Source: Pseudomonadota bacterium
GTDB taxonomy: Bacteria > Pseudomonadota > Alphaproteobacteria > Rhizobiales > Beijerinckiaceae
Reading direction: 5' to 3'
NCBI GenBank assembly: GCA_023426505.1
Contig: JAFAAP010000321.1
Span: 1 to 21,533 of the forward strand
Length of the DNA stretch: 21,533 bases
Every line of letters starts with the position of its first letter. Position 1 is the stretch's first letter. This document shows positions 7,951 to 15,005 of this stretch, piece by piece. Under the pieces are notes generated by a model. It ran no database searches. It saw only the letters and a program-made list of their open reading frames with translations, and was not told where the DNA came from. The translations under genes and the position numbers were made by a program.

Positions 7951-8160
7951 ATGGAGAAACGACCGACGAAAATCATCAGGCGAGCTGCCGTCGTTGAGCG
8001 AACCGGTCTTCCAGTCAGCAGCCTTTATCTGTTGATCGCACAGGGCCGGTTTCCCAAGCCAGTTACGATCAGCGAACGGTCGGTAGGCTGGATTGAGCAA
8101 GAGATTAACGACTGGATGGAAGCCCGCATCGCTCAGCGTAACAAGACAGGGGCCGCGTGA
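7951..8160 (+). CDS. alpA: AlpA-family HTH regulator
   Basis: 69 residues, the size of phage regulator AlpA or an excisionase. The winged-helix signature is plain: RRAAVVERTGLPVSSLYLLIAQGRFPKPV, followed by SERSVGWIEQEINDWMEARIAQR. AlpA proteins activate integrase/excision or replication genes in P4-like elements and satellites. Here it lies directly before the replication genes and probably controls them. The ATG is preceded by GAGGTG at 6 nt spacing. The 88-nt gap before it could hold its promoter and contains a short direct repeat, AACCAACTTT (7852-7871). Confidence 0.88.
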   Translation: MEKRPTKIIRRAAVVERTGLPVSSLYLLIAQGRFPKPVTISERSVGWIEQEINDWMEARIAQRNKTGAA

Positions 8161-8164
8161 TCCG

Positions 8165-8371
8165 ATGGCCCGCTATGACGAGGAAACCCGCAACACGGTG
8201 AGGCGTGCGCGGGCTCCGAAGAGTGTCTTCTTGGCGGTCGACACTCCGGAAGATACCCCTCACACCCTAGAAATTCAAGCGCGGTGGATCGCTTCCCGAA
8301 AACGTTTGAGTCCCGTTCGTGCGCGTCTGGTCGCTGAACTTGCCTTCAAATCCGGGGAAGCACATGAGTGA
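8165..8371 (+). CDS. Small hypothetical island protein
   Basis: 68 residues (begins MARYDEETRN), basic, no recognised domain. It begins 4 nt after the alpA stop and overlaps the next gene by 8 nt, so it sits tightly in the same transcript. A longer frame from 8093 overlaps alpA and was not used. Confidence 0.55.
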   Translation: MARYDEETRNTVRRARAPKSVFLAVDTPEDTPHTLEIQARWIASRKRLSPVRARLVAELAFKSGEAHE

Positions 8372-8579
8372 CCATCGCACCGGATATACGGCCGTCGACG
8401 AGTTCCTCGTTGAGACTGTATCAGCGGCCCGCAATTACAGCGAAGTTGCCGTTGCATTCCTGGCAATAGGAGATCGTGCTGGGACGGCGTACGCCCTGCG
8501 GCGCCTCTTGGCTCACGCGAAAGCCGCAGCGGAAACACTCAACGACGTGACGAATATCGGGGGCAGCGATGAATTCTGA
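8364..8579 (+). CDS. Small helical hypothetical protein
   Basis: 71 residues, begins MSDHRTGYTAVDEF. It is almost entirely predicted helix (SAARNYSEVAVAFLAIGDRAGTAYALRRLLAHAKAAAE read in two parts), with no known motif. The ATG at 8364 follows GGGGAAG closely. It overlaps the previous gene by 8 nt and the primase gene by 11 nt, so it is part of the replication transcript. Its helical hairpin character would suit a small DNA-binding or replisome accessory protein, but that is a guess. Confidence 0.6.
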   Translation: MSDHRTGYTAVDEFLVETVSAARNYSEVAVAFLAIGDRAGTAYALRRLLAHAKAAAETLNDVTNIGGSDEF

Positions 8580-9483
8580 CCTGCGCTCAATCGCTCACCG
8601 TCTCAACGGGGAAGTTTCCAGCGGCCAAGTACTGTTCCCGGCACCAGGTCACTCGCTGAGAGACCGTTCCGCCTGTCTGCGCTTTGATCGGCAGGCCCCG
8701 AACGGCTTCGTGGTCCATTCCTTCGCTGGCGACGATCCCTTGCCCATCAGGGATTTCATTCGCGAGAGGCTTAGTCTCCCAGCAGATTCCAGAGGGAACA
8801 CCCGCAAACAGCCTCCCTTTGAGTTCGGGGAGGCTCCTGAGAATCCTACCCGGACAGCGCAAGCTCTTGCTATCTGGTCTGAAGGACTCGAGCCGGGTGG
8901 GACATGCGTCGAAGTTTATCTCCGGCACCGCGGACTTGAACTGCCGGAGGCGTCAGCAGGTGAGGTTATCCGATACCATCCGTCCTGCCCATTCGCCGGA
9001 TCGCAAACCCCAGCCATGATCTGCCTCGTCCGGGATTTGCTTACCAACGAGCCACGGGCGATCCATCGTACCGCACTGTCCCCTGAAGGACACAAGGTCA
9101 AGGTGGGCGGGCATGATCGCCTATCGCTAGGGACGATCGGCGGCGGAGCGATCAAGCTTACCCCAGACGAGGATGTAACCTCGTGCCTGGGTATTGGAGA
9201 AGGTCTGGAAAGCACACTATCCCTCCAGCTCGCTCCGGAGTTCGGGCCGTCGCCCGTTTGGTGCCTGGTTTCCGCTGGAGGCGTGGCGACCTTGCCGATC
9301 CTCTCTGGCATCGACTGCCTCTGGATCTCCGTGGACCATGATCCGGCTGGTATAAAGGCTGCCAAGACCTGCGCGGATACGTGGCGCCGCGCGGGGCGTG
9401 AAGTCTTCCTCATCACGCCGAACGCTGCAGGGGCCGACTTGAATGACATTGTGCAGAAGGGGCAGCACAATGCTCGACCCTGA
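8569..9483 (+). CDS. Toprim-domain primase-like protein
   Basis: 304 residues, related to the primase-like proteins of alphaproteobacterial phages and islands (DUF7146 plus Toprim). The N-terminal part (1-70) has GHSLRDRSACLRFD and GFVVHSFAGDDP. The middle (95-145) has ALAIWSEGLEPGGTCVEVYL and VIRYHPSCPF. The Toprim domain (about 205-300) has the glutamate motif GIGEGLES (E211) and the acidic motif VDHDPAG (256-261), with TLPILSGI between. There is no clear zinc finger, so the protein may lack part of a full DnaG-type primase. It probably primes or starts replication of the excised element with the helicase that follows. It overlaps its neighbours on both sides (11 and 14 nt). Confidence 0.82.
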   Translation: MNSDLRSIAHRLNGEVSSGQVLFPAPGHSLRDRSACLRFDRQAPNGFVVHSFAGDDPLPIRDFIRERLSLPADSRGNTRKQPPFEFGEAPENPTRTAQALAIWSEGLEPGGTCVEVYLRHRGLELPEASAGEVIRYHPSCPFAGSQTPAMICLVRDLLTNEPRAIHRTALSPEGHKVKVGGHDRLSLGTIGGGAIKLTPDEDVTSCLGIGEGLESTLSLQLAPEFGPSPVWCLVSAGGVATLPILSGIDCLWISVDHDPAGIKAAKTCADTWRRAGREVFLITPNAAGADLNDIVQKGQHNARP

Positions 9484-10570
9484 CAGCTATACCATCCGAA
9501 AGCTCCGGCCTGATGAGCCCGAGCGGTTTATCAAGTCCAGTGCCGAATTCGTCGCTGGATTCGTGCCGCCGGACTATTTGATTGATCACCTCCTGCAGCG
9601 CAGGTTCTGCTACTCGTTGACAGGAGCGACAGGCGCAGGCAAGACGACCGTCACATTGCAGGTGGCGGCCTCGGTCGCGCTGGGCAAGCCATTCGGCGGA
9701 CGCGGAGTCGAAAAGGGTCGCGTCTTGTTCCTTGCCGGCGAGAACCCTGACGATATCCGCATGAGATGGATTGCGCTCTCGGATGTGATGGGTTTCGACC
9801 TGACCACGATCGGTGTGCACTTCATTCCCGGCGTCTTTAGGATCGGCGAGATGACAGATCGCATTTCCCGAGAAGCGGAAATGCTCGGCGGCGTCGCGCT
9901 CGTGATTGTTGATACAAGCGCAGCGTACTACCCAGGCTCCGAAGAGAACAGCAATGTTCAGATGGGGGAGCATGCGCGCCAGCTTCGGGATCTTGCCACG
10001 TTGCCAGGTGGTCCGTGCGTCATCATTAACTGTCACCCGGTTAAGAATGCTGGGCCGGAGAACCTGCTACCGCGGGGTGGCGGGGCCTTCGTAGCGGAAG
10101 TCGACGGAAATCTCACCTGCACAAAAAGTGACACCCTTGTGACCTTACACTGGCAAGGGAAGTTCCGGGGGCCTGACTTTGAGCCAATCATTCTTGAAAC
10201 TAAAACCGTGACAGTCGACCGCCTCAGAGACAGCAAGGGTCGTCTGATCCCAAGTGTTGTGGCGCAAGTCATCACCGAGACGGAGCGCCAATCCAAAGCC
10301 ATCGACACCCGTTCCGACGAAGATGCGCTACTCATCGCGCTTCTCGTCTTTGATGAAGGCGCTGCATCAGGCGCGGCTGTTGCTCGCCACCTCGGTTGGT
10401 TTAAATCGAACGGGGAGCCGTCCAGGCAGCGCGCCAAGCGGCTTGCCGACCGTCTGAGGCAGGCTCGGCTTCTCACTGAGGAGCGTGGAGCCCTCGTGCT
10501 TACGGAGAAGGGTCGCAAGGCTGCCATGAAGGCGCGAGACATCCGCGCAGCGGTGAGTGCAACGTCGTAG
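9470..10570 (+). CDS. RepA-like hexameric helicase (AAA_25)
   Basis: 366 residues. A RecA-fold ATPase with Walker A GATGAGKT (52-59), Walker B ALVIVDTS (143-150) and a later INCHPVKN motif that fits the RepA/RSF1010 helicase branch. The C-terminal about 100 residues (SDEDALLIALLVFDEG, then ARHLGW and KRLADRLRQARLL) look like a winged helix for DNA binding. It is likely the replicative helicase of the element, working with the Toprim protein whose gene it overlaps by 14 nt. The ATG at 9470 has AGAAGGGG 7 nt upstream and is preferred over an in-frame upstream start at 9443. The palindrome array begins 19 nt after the stop. Confidence 0.85.
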   Translation: MLDPDSYTIRKLRPDEPERFIKSSAEFVAGFVPPDYLIDHLLQRRFCYSLTGATGAGKTTVTLQVAASVALGKPFGGRGVEKGRVLFLAGENPDDIRMRWIALSDVMGFDLTTIGVHFIPGVFRIGEMTDRISREAEMLGGVALVIVDTSAAYYPGSEENSNVQMGEHARQLRDLATLPGGPCVIINCHPVKNAGPENLLPRGGGAFVAEVDGNLTCTKSDTLVTLHWQGKFRGPDFEPIILETKTVTVDRLRDSKGRLIPSVVAQVITETERQSKAIDTRSDEDALLIALLVFDEGAASGAAVARHLGWFKSNGEPSRQRAKRLADRLRQARLLTEERGALVLTEKGRKAAMKARDIRAAVSATS

Positions 10571-10588
10571 CATGGACGAGAAACAGTC

Positions 10589-10815
10589 CGTCACACCCCG
10601 TGACGCGCACTGGCAAACGCAACTGCCATCCGGGCCTCTCAAACAGAGCGCGTCACACGTGACGCGCTGGTGTGACGCCAATCGAAAAGCCGAATCAGTT
10701 CAACGGCGTCACATGTGACGGGCAGAGTGTGACGCCTGATTATCGGGGGGCGTTGTTACGCCCCGAACAGGGAGCCGTCACATGTGACATTCCTAGGGGG
10801 TGTGACGCGTGACGG
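10589..10815. repeat. CGTCACA/TGTGACG palindrome array
   Basis: Non-coding stretch just after the helicase gene. Inverted pairs: 10589-10605 (CGTCAC, 5-nt spacer, GTGACG), 10648-10667 (GCGCGTCAC-AC-GTGACGCGC), 10707-10720 (CGTCACATGTGACG) and 10777-10788 (GTCACATGTGAC). Single or direct half-sites: TGTGACGCC at 10671 and at 10728, and TGTGACGCGTGACGG at 10801-10815. A GC-rich hairpin (GGGGCGT, TGTT loop, ACGCCCC) is embedded at 10747-10764. A 48-codon frame at 10572-10718 exists but is built largely from the repeats. Position and repetition suggest iterons of a replication origin, an operator cluster or a packaging site. From 10816 to 11169 I see one hairpin (10980-11000) and no gene. Confidence 0.7.
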
Positions 10816-11169
10816 AGACGGCCGTCAAATAGGACTCAAACTCGTGCCGCCACACGTCCTAGCCTAGCAAAAAACCTGTCCGCCACTTCGGATCATCGTT
10901 TTCGGAAGTTGTCTCGACGCACTCCTCAGACACGGCTACGTCATGTGCTAGCCGGTTCTTACAGGACGGCCCAGCTTCGCGGCGGAGGTTCGTTCCGCCG
11001 TACTTGGCCGTTATCCCATTGTTATTGCTGTACAGTTTGTGACTTGGTCCGGCCCGACCCACAGACCTGCCCACAATCGACGCCTGCGGGCAGTCGGATG
11101 CCACGGCAATGGGCTTGCCCTGTGACAACTTGACCGCACGTCAACGACTGGTACTTCTTGGAACCAATT

Positions 11170-11190
11170 GGAATTACCTGGAGTAATTCC
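11170..11190. promoter_or_regulatory. Inverted repeat upstream of terS
   Basis: GGAATTAC and GTAATTCC form perfect 8-bp arms around a 5-nt spacer, in a locally AT-rich patch 104 nt before terS. It could be an operator for the packaging transcript or a recognition site for the small terminase. Confidence 0.45.
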
Positions 11191-11294
11191 CGGATTTGCG
11201 CAGCATTTACTCCTGCGTTTAATTGAGAACTACTGTCTAGTTATGAGGTTTATAGATGTAAGGGCAAATTGCAGCCTGCTCAGGTGCTTCGAGA

Positions 11295-11684
11295 ATGCGC
11301 AGAAACAGCTTCGACCCAACTCCCGACAAGCGCGAAGGACGCGCTAAAGTATCCAATGGGTCGTGCTGGCTTCCGGGAGTCGACGGCCGCTCGGCTGGCG
11401 CACGGCGCTTCCGAGACCTAACGAAGGCTTTCGCGGCGGAGCTTGGTGGCCTTGCCGCATTGACCGAGCCTGAGCGCGCCTTGGTCCGGCAAGCCGCAGG
11501 GCTAACTCTGCAAACGGAGCGCCTACAGGTCGCGATTGCCAAGGGCGAGAGGATTGATCCCGACGAGCTTATCAGGCTCAGCAGCGAGGCGCGCCGGGCC
11601 CTCAATGGTATTCGCAGAAGGGAGCAGCTCAAGCCGCCGAGCCTCAGCGATTATCTCGCCAACAAACGGGGTGCCGGCGCGTGA
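11295..11684 (+). CDS. TerS-like small terminase subunit
   Basis: 129 residues. The central part (VDGRSAGARRFRDLTKAF, AAELGGLAALTEPERALVRQ, AAGLTLQTERLQVAIAKGE) matches a widespread family encoded just before terminase-like genes in alphaproteobacterial phages and islands, usually treated as the small subunit. It is mostly helical, as expected for a DNA-recognising TerS oligomer. The first about 25 residues are basic and may be disordered. The ATG has AGGTG about 9 nt upstream. The stop overlaps the GTG of terL by 4 nt. The TerS role rests on family memory and position and is less certain than TerL. Confidence 0.65.
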   Translation: MRRNSFDPTPDKREGRAKVSNGSCWLPGVDGRSAGARRFRDLTKAFAAELGGLAALTEPERALVRQAAGLTLQTERLQVAIAKGERIDPDELIRLSSEARRALNGIRRREQLKPPSLSDYLANKRGAGA

Positions 11685-13075
11685 ACATCATTGACGCCTG
11701 CCAGGATGAAGAACTCTTCGCCCGCTGGTTTCGGGACAAGTGTACTTGGCACGCATGGTTCGCCTTCATCGCCGCCCTGTTCGGCTTACCCATGACCCCG
11801 GAGCAGTTGGCTACGTACCAAGCCTGTACAACTCGCACCGAGGCACCGACACAGCCATTCACCGAGGGCTGGCTGATCTGTGGGCGCCGCGCCGGTAAGT
11901 CGTTCGTCCTCGCTCTCATCGCGGTGTTCCTCGCCTGCTTCAAGTCATACGCTGAGTTCCTTGGGCCGGGTGAACGTGCGACCGTCATGGTGATCGCCAC
12001 CGACCGCCGGCAAGCCCGCGTCATCTTCCGTTACATTCGCGGGATGATCAGCGAGACGCCACTCCTAGCCGATTTGATCGAGCGCGAGACCGCAGACACT
12101 CTCGACCTCACTAACGGCGTTACGATCGAGGTGGGCACTGCATCCTACCGATCCACCCGCGGCTACACGCTCGCAGCGGTGCTCTGCGACGAGATCGCGT
12201 TTTGGCCCACGGACGACAGCGCGGAGCCCGATTACGCCATTCTGGACGCTCTTCGGCCTGGCATGTCCACTATCCCGACAGCCATGCTGCTCTGCGCGTC
12301 ATCCCCGTACGCTCGTCGCGGGGCATTGTGGGATGCGTTCCGCCGTTACTACGGCAAGGATGATTCCCGGCTCCTCGTCTGGAAGGCTGCCACGCGGACG
12401 ATGAACCCTACGGTTCCCCAAGCGGTGATCGACCGTGCCATGGAACGGGATGCCGCAAGCGCCGGGGCTGAGTACGGAGCCGAGTTCCGGAGCGATATTG
12501 AAGGCTTCGTGTCCCGTGAATCCGTTGAGGCGATAATCTCCCCGGGTGTGTTCGAGCGGGCGCCGCTTACGGGCGTTCGCTACTTCGCTTTTGTGGATCC
12601 CTCCGGCGGATCGGCTGACAGCATGGCGTTGGCCATTGGCCACAAGGAAGGACAGGTTGCTGTTCTCGATGCGGTCCGAGAGCGCAGGCCGCCATTCAGC
12701 CCTGAGGCAGTCGTCAGTGACTTCTGTGATCTGCTGAAGCGGTACCGCGTCTCGAAGGTGGAAGGCGATCGTTATGCAGGTGAATGGCCACGCGAGGTCT
12801 TCAAGAACCACGGGGTCAAGTACGACGCCTCGGCCCGACCCAAGAGCGACCTCTACCGTGATCTGCTTCCGCGCCTGAATTCCGGCGAGGTTGATCTCCT
12901 CGATGAGCAGCGCCTTGTCGTGCAGCTCTGCGGTCTTGAGCGGCGCACAAGCCGCGGCGGCCGCGACAGCATCGACCATGCGCCTGGCAGCCACGACGAC
13001 CTAGCGAACGCCGTCGCTGGCTGCCTCGTTGGGGTGCTGGGCAAACGCTCAACGTACACTCTGGACAACATATGA
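11681..13075 (+). CDS. terL: Phage terminase large subunit (TerL)
   Basis: 464 residues, full length for a large terminase. The ATPase domain has Walker A GRRAGKS (68-74), Walker B AAVLCDE (165-171) and the coupling motif LLCASSP (203-209). The RNase H-like nuclease domain has its first aspartate in YFAFVDPSGG (D306) and a late acidic pair in GSHDDLANA (about 439-440). All motor and nuclease motifs are intact. In phages TerL cuts concatemeric DNA and pumps it through the portal. No portal, protease or capsid gene follows, so a helper's prohead would be needed if this is active. It starts with GTG overlapping terS by 4 nt, and its stop overlaps the next ORF by 4 nt. Confidence 0.92.
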   Translation: MNIIDACQDEELFARWFRDKCTWHAWFAFIAALFGLPMTPEQLATYQACTTRTEAPTQPFTEGWLICGRRAGKSFVLALIAVFLACFKSYAEFLGPGERATVMVIATDRRQARVIFRYIRGMISETPLLADLIERETADTLDLTNGVTIEVGTASYRSTRGYTLAAVLCDEIAFWPTDDSAEPDYAILDALRPGMSTIPTAMLLCASSPYARRGALWDAFRRYYGKDDSRLLVWKAATRTMNPTVPQAVIDRAMERDAASAGAEYGAEFRSDIEGFVSRESVEAIISPGVFERAPLTGVRYFAFVDPSGGSADSMALAIGHKEGQVAVLDAVRERRPPFSPEAVVSDFCDLLKRYRVSKVEGDRYAGEWPREVFKNHGVKYDASARPKSDLYRDLLPRLNSGEVDLLDEQRLVVQLCGLERRTSRGGRDSIDHAPGSHDDLANAVAGCLVGVLGKRSTYTLDNI

Positions 13076-13302
13076 GGATGACGATGCAAGCGGCAGAATC
13101 CTCCGCTATCCAGAACGCAAGCCTCAAGGACCGAACATCCCTTGTGGCCTCGCGCCGGGCCATCTGTGTCCGACCCGTGTCCAACGACGAGAAGACTGCG
13201 GTCGGCCATGCGACGGCAATGGACGCCGCTGCCGTCCTCGTGCGTCTATGCTGGGAACCATCAAGGTTGTCGTTGAAGGGCAACCACTTGCCGATGATGT
13301 AA
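13072..13302 (+). CDS. Small hypothetical ORF after terL
   Basis: 76 residues. The ATG overlaps the terL stop (ATGA), suggesting coupled translation. An in-frame ATG three codons on (13081) could also serve. Contains SNDEKTAVGHATAMDAAAVL, then ends soon after with KGNHLPMM. No domain is recognised. In phages a portal or head gene is expected here; this is far too short, so the ORF may be the edge of a deletion or a genuine small gene. No structural gene follows before the convergent RTX gene. Confidence 0.45.
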   Translation: MRMTMQAAESSAIQNASLKDRTSLVASRRAICVRPVSNDEKTAVGHATAMDAAAVLVRLCWEPSRLSLKGNHLPMM

Positions 13303-13501
13303 CCGAGACCGCGCCGGTCCAATCGCGAGATCGAGGCTCTCATACTGTGCAATGACCGTCCCTGAATGGCATCAGCTACGCGCTTACATTACATTGCAAT
13401 CCGCGCCACCTGGCGCTCACTTAGAACAGACAGATAGCTCACCTGTACCTTCACCACGAAGGCACTGAATCACTCATCACGGGAAATAGCAGGTCCTGAC
13501 C

Positions 13502-14953
13502 CTAGAGAACGAACCACGTCTTCTGTAGGTCGAACACTCCTTTGAGGCGAATAACACCCTCAGCTGCCTTGTCATTGTCAGTGTTAAAGTAGACGTACGT
13601 ATCACTCGCCATTTTCTCGTAGCGGACCTGACCCGCCTTGGTGAATGGCTTTGTTCCAATGAAAGCAAACTTCTGATCGCCTGCCTTCTTGGAATTAGCG
13701 TCAATCGCGGAGAGATCGAGCCGATCCCCTCGCGCGCCCGAAAAGTCCACAATGTAATCAGCCGTTGCCTTCGAGCTACCTGTGTCTTTGTGTCCGAATG
13801 CGAACACATCGCGTCCAGTCTTCCCGGACAGGAAGTCCTTCCCGGGGCCGCCTATCAGGCGATCATTGCCTCCCTCGCCTACGAGGGTATCCCTTCCGGC
13901 TCCGCCCATGATCCAGTTTGCTCGATCGTCACCAAAGAGTTGGTCGGAGCTCGAGCCGCCGACCAGATTTTCGAACCCGAGAACCCAATCTCGTCCGCCG
14001 AGGCCGTCCGCCCCAAAGCCTGTTCCGAGACTGATACTGACCTTGCTTGTAGCGGCCGAGAAATCAAGCGTGTCGATGCCATCACCGCCAGAAAGAAAGT
14101 CATCGCCCGCGCCTGCATACACGGTGTCGTCACCTGATCCGGCTGAGACGGCATCGTTCCCGCCCCCGTCCGCGATTGAATTTGGGCCCGGGCCTCCGAC
14201 GAAGCTCTCGTTTTGCTCATTGCCCATCAGGGTGCCGCCGATTTGAGCATCTGACTGCTGTGGATCTGATCGCACGATGGAGCCGAGAAGCTTTAGAGCC
14301 TCTATATAGATACCAGGGATTCCTGCGGTCGCGGCTAGATCGACCTGAAGCTGCTGAGCGGCTTGATTAGAACGCTGCTCGAATTCTGTTGCCCCAATTT
14401 GTCCTGACATGGCTTGGTTCATCAGGGTCAGTTGAGTGTCCATATGCGTGCTCAGCGCCGCATAGAGATTGTACCCGTTGTTGAGTTGACCGACATAGGA
14501 GGGCCACTTCAGATCAGTGGGGTCGTAGGCTTGGATGAAGGTGGCGAACGCCGTGCGGGCATCTCCCATGACAACATTGATGGCCTGATCGTACGCACTC
14601 TTGTAAAGGTCTGAAGGAATGAGAAAGTCGTCCGGGACGGTTATCGTGCCCCACTTCGTATAGGTTGACGTATGGGTTGCCCCATCGGCGCCCTCGCTCT
14701 GGTATGTTCCTTGTTCACCGAAGGAACTCGGTTTGGTGAGAGTGACTGAAGAGATCTGAAACTCCGCGTAGTCGAAGCTATCAGAGTATTTCGGCTCTCC
14801 TGGATCCCCGAACCCGAACTCCAGCGCGTACTTCGACAACGTGGTCTGGTACCCCTGGACCTCAAGGTAAGTGGTCTTGTTAAGGTCGTAATCGGCTGGC
14901 CGCTTCTGGTGCAGCGATGAAAACGTTCTCTCAACATACAAAGTCTTGGCCAT
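13502..14953 (-). CDS. RTX calcium-binding secreted protein
   Basis: 483 residues. The N-terminal about 235 residues have no recognised fold and no signal peptide. From about 240 to 380 come nonapeptide RTX repeats of the type GGxGxDxLx (for example GGGNDAVSAGSGDDTVYAG, GGAGRDTLVGEGGNDRLIGG). The C-terminal about 100 residues match the serralysin-type RTX C-domain (VFAFGHKDTGSS, IVDFSGARGDRLDLSAID), ending in a hydrophobic tail LQKTWFVL. This is the layout of a type I secretion substrate that folds on calcium outside the cell. Activity is unknown. The ATG follows AAGAGGA by 5 nt. It lies 52 nt downstream of the RTX protease gene on the same strand, probably in one operon. No HlyB/HlyD-type exporter is in the window. 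Confidence 0.85.
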   Translation of the reverse strand: MAKTLYVERTFSSLHQKRPADYDLNKTTYLEVQGYQTTLSKYALEFGFGDPGEPKYSDSFDYAEFQISSVTLTKPSSFGEQGTYQSEGADGATHTSTYTKWGTITVPDDFLIPSDLYKSAYDQAINVVMGDARTAFATFIQAYDPTDLKWPSYVGQLNNGYNLYAALSTHMDTQLTLMNQAMSGQIGATEFEQRSNQAAQQLQVDLAATAGIPGIYIEALKLLGSIVRSDPQQSDAQIGGTLMGNEQNESFVGGPGPNSIADGGGNDAVSAGSGDDTVYAGAGDDFLSGGDGIDTLDFSAATSKVSISLGTGFGADGLGGRDWVLGFENLVGGSSSDQLFGDDRANWIMGGAGRDTLVGEGGNDRLIGGPGKDFLSGKTGRDVFAFGHKDTGSSKATADYIVDFSGARGDRLDLSAIDANSKKAGDQKFAFIGTKPFTKAGQVRYEKMASDTYVYFNTDNDKAAEGVIRLKGVFDLQKTWFVL

Positions 14954-15005
14954 GTCGTTCCTCTTGAAACTTGGCGTGCCGTTCGCACTGTGTTGGTAGC
15001 CGCCG

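Noticed and set aside
10707..10720. CRP-type operator
   Set aside because: CRP sites read TGTGA-N6-TCACA. Here the halves are in the opposite order (TCACA then TGTGA) with variable spacing.
10589..10815. CRISPR array
   Set aside because: The repeats are short palindromes at irregular spacing with no unique spacers of constant length and no cas genes.
10859..11128. 89-codon minus-strand frame between the array and terS
   Set aside because: Needs a TTG start, has no ribosome binding site, and the translation has no domain. It also opposes the direction of all island genes.
13790..14246. Plus-strand frames opposite the RTX gene
   Set aside because: Shadows of the repetitive RTX coding sequence; the minus strand has clear GGxGxD repeats and a good start.
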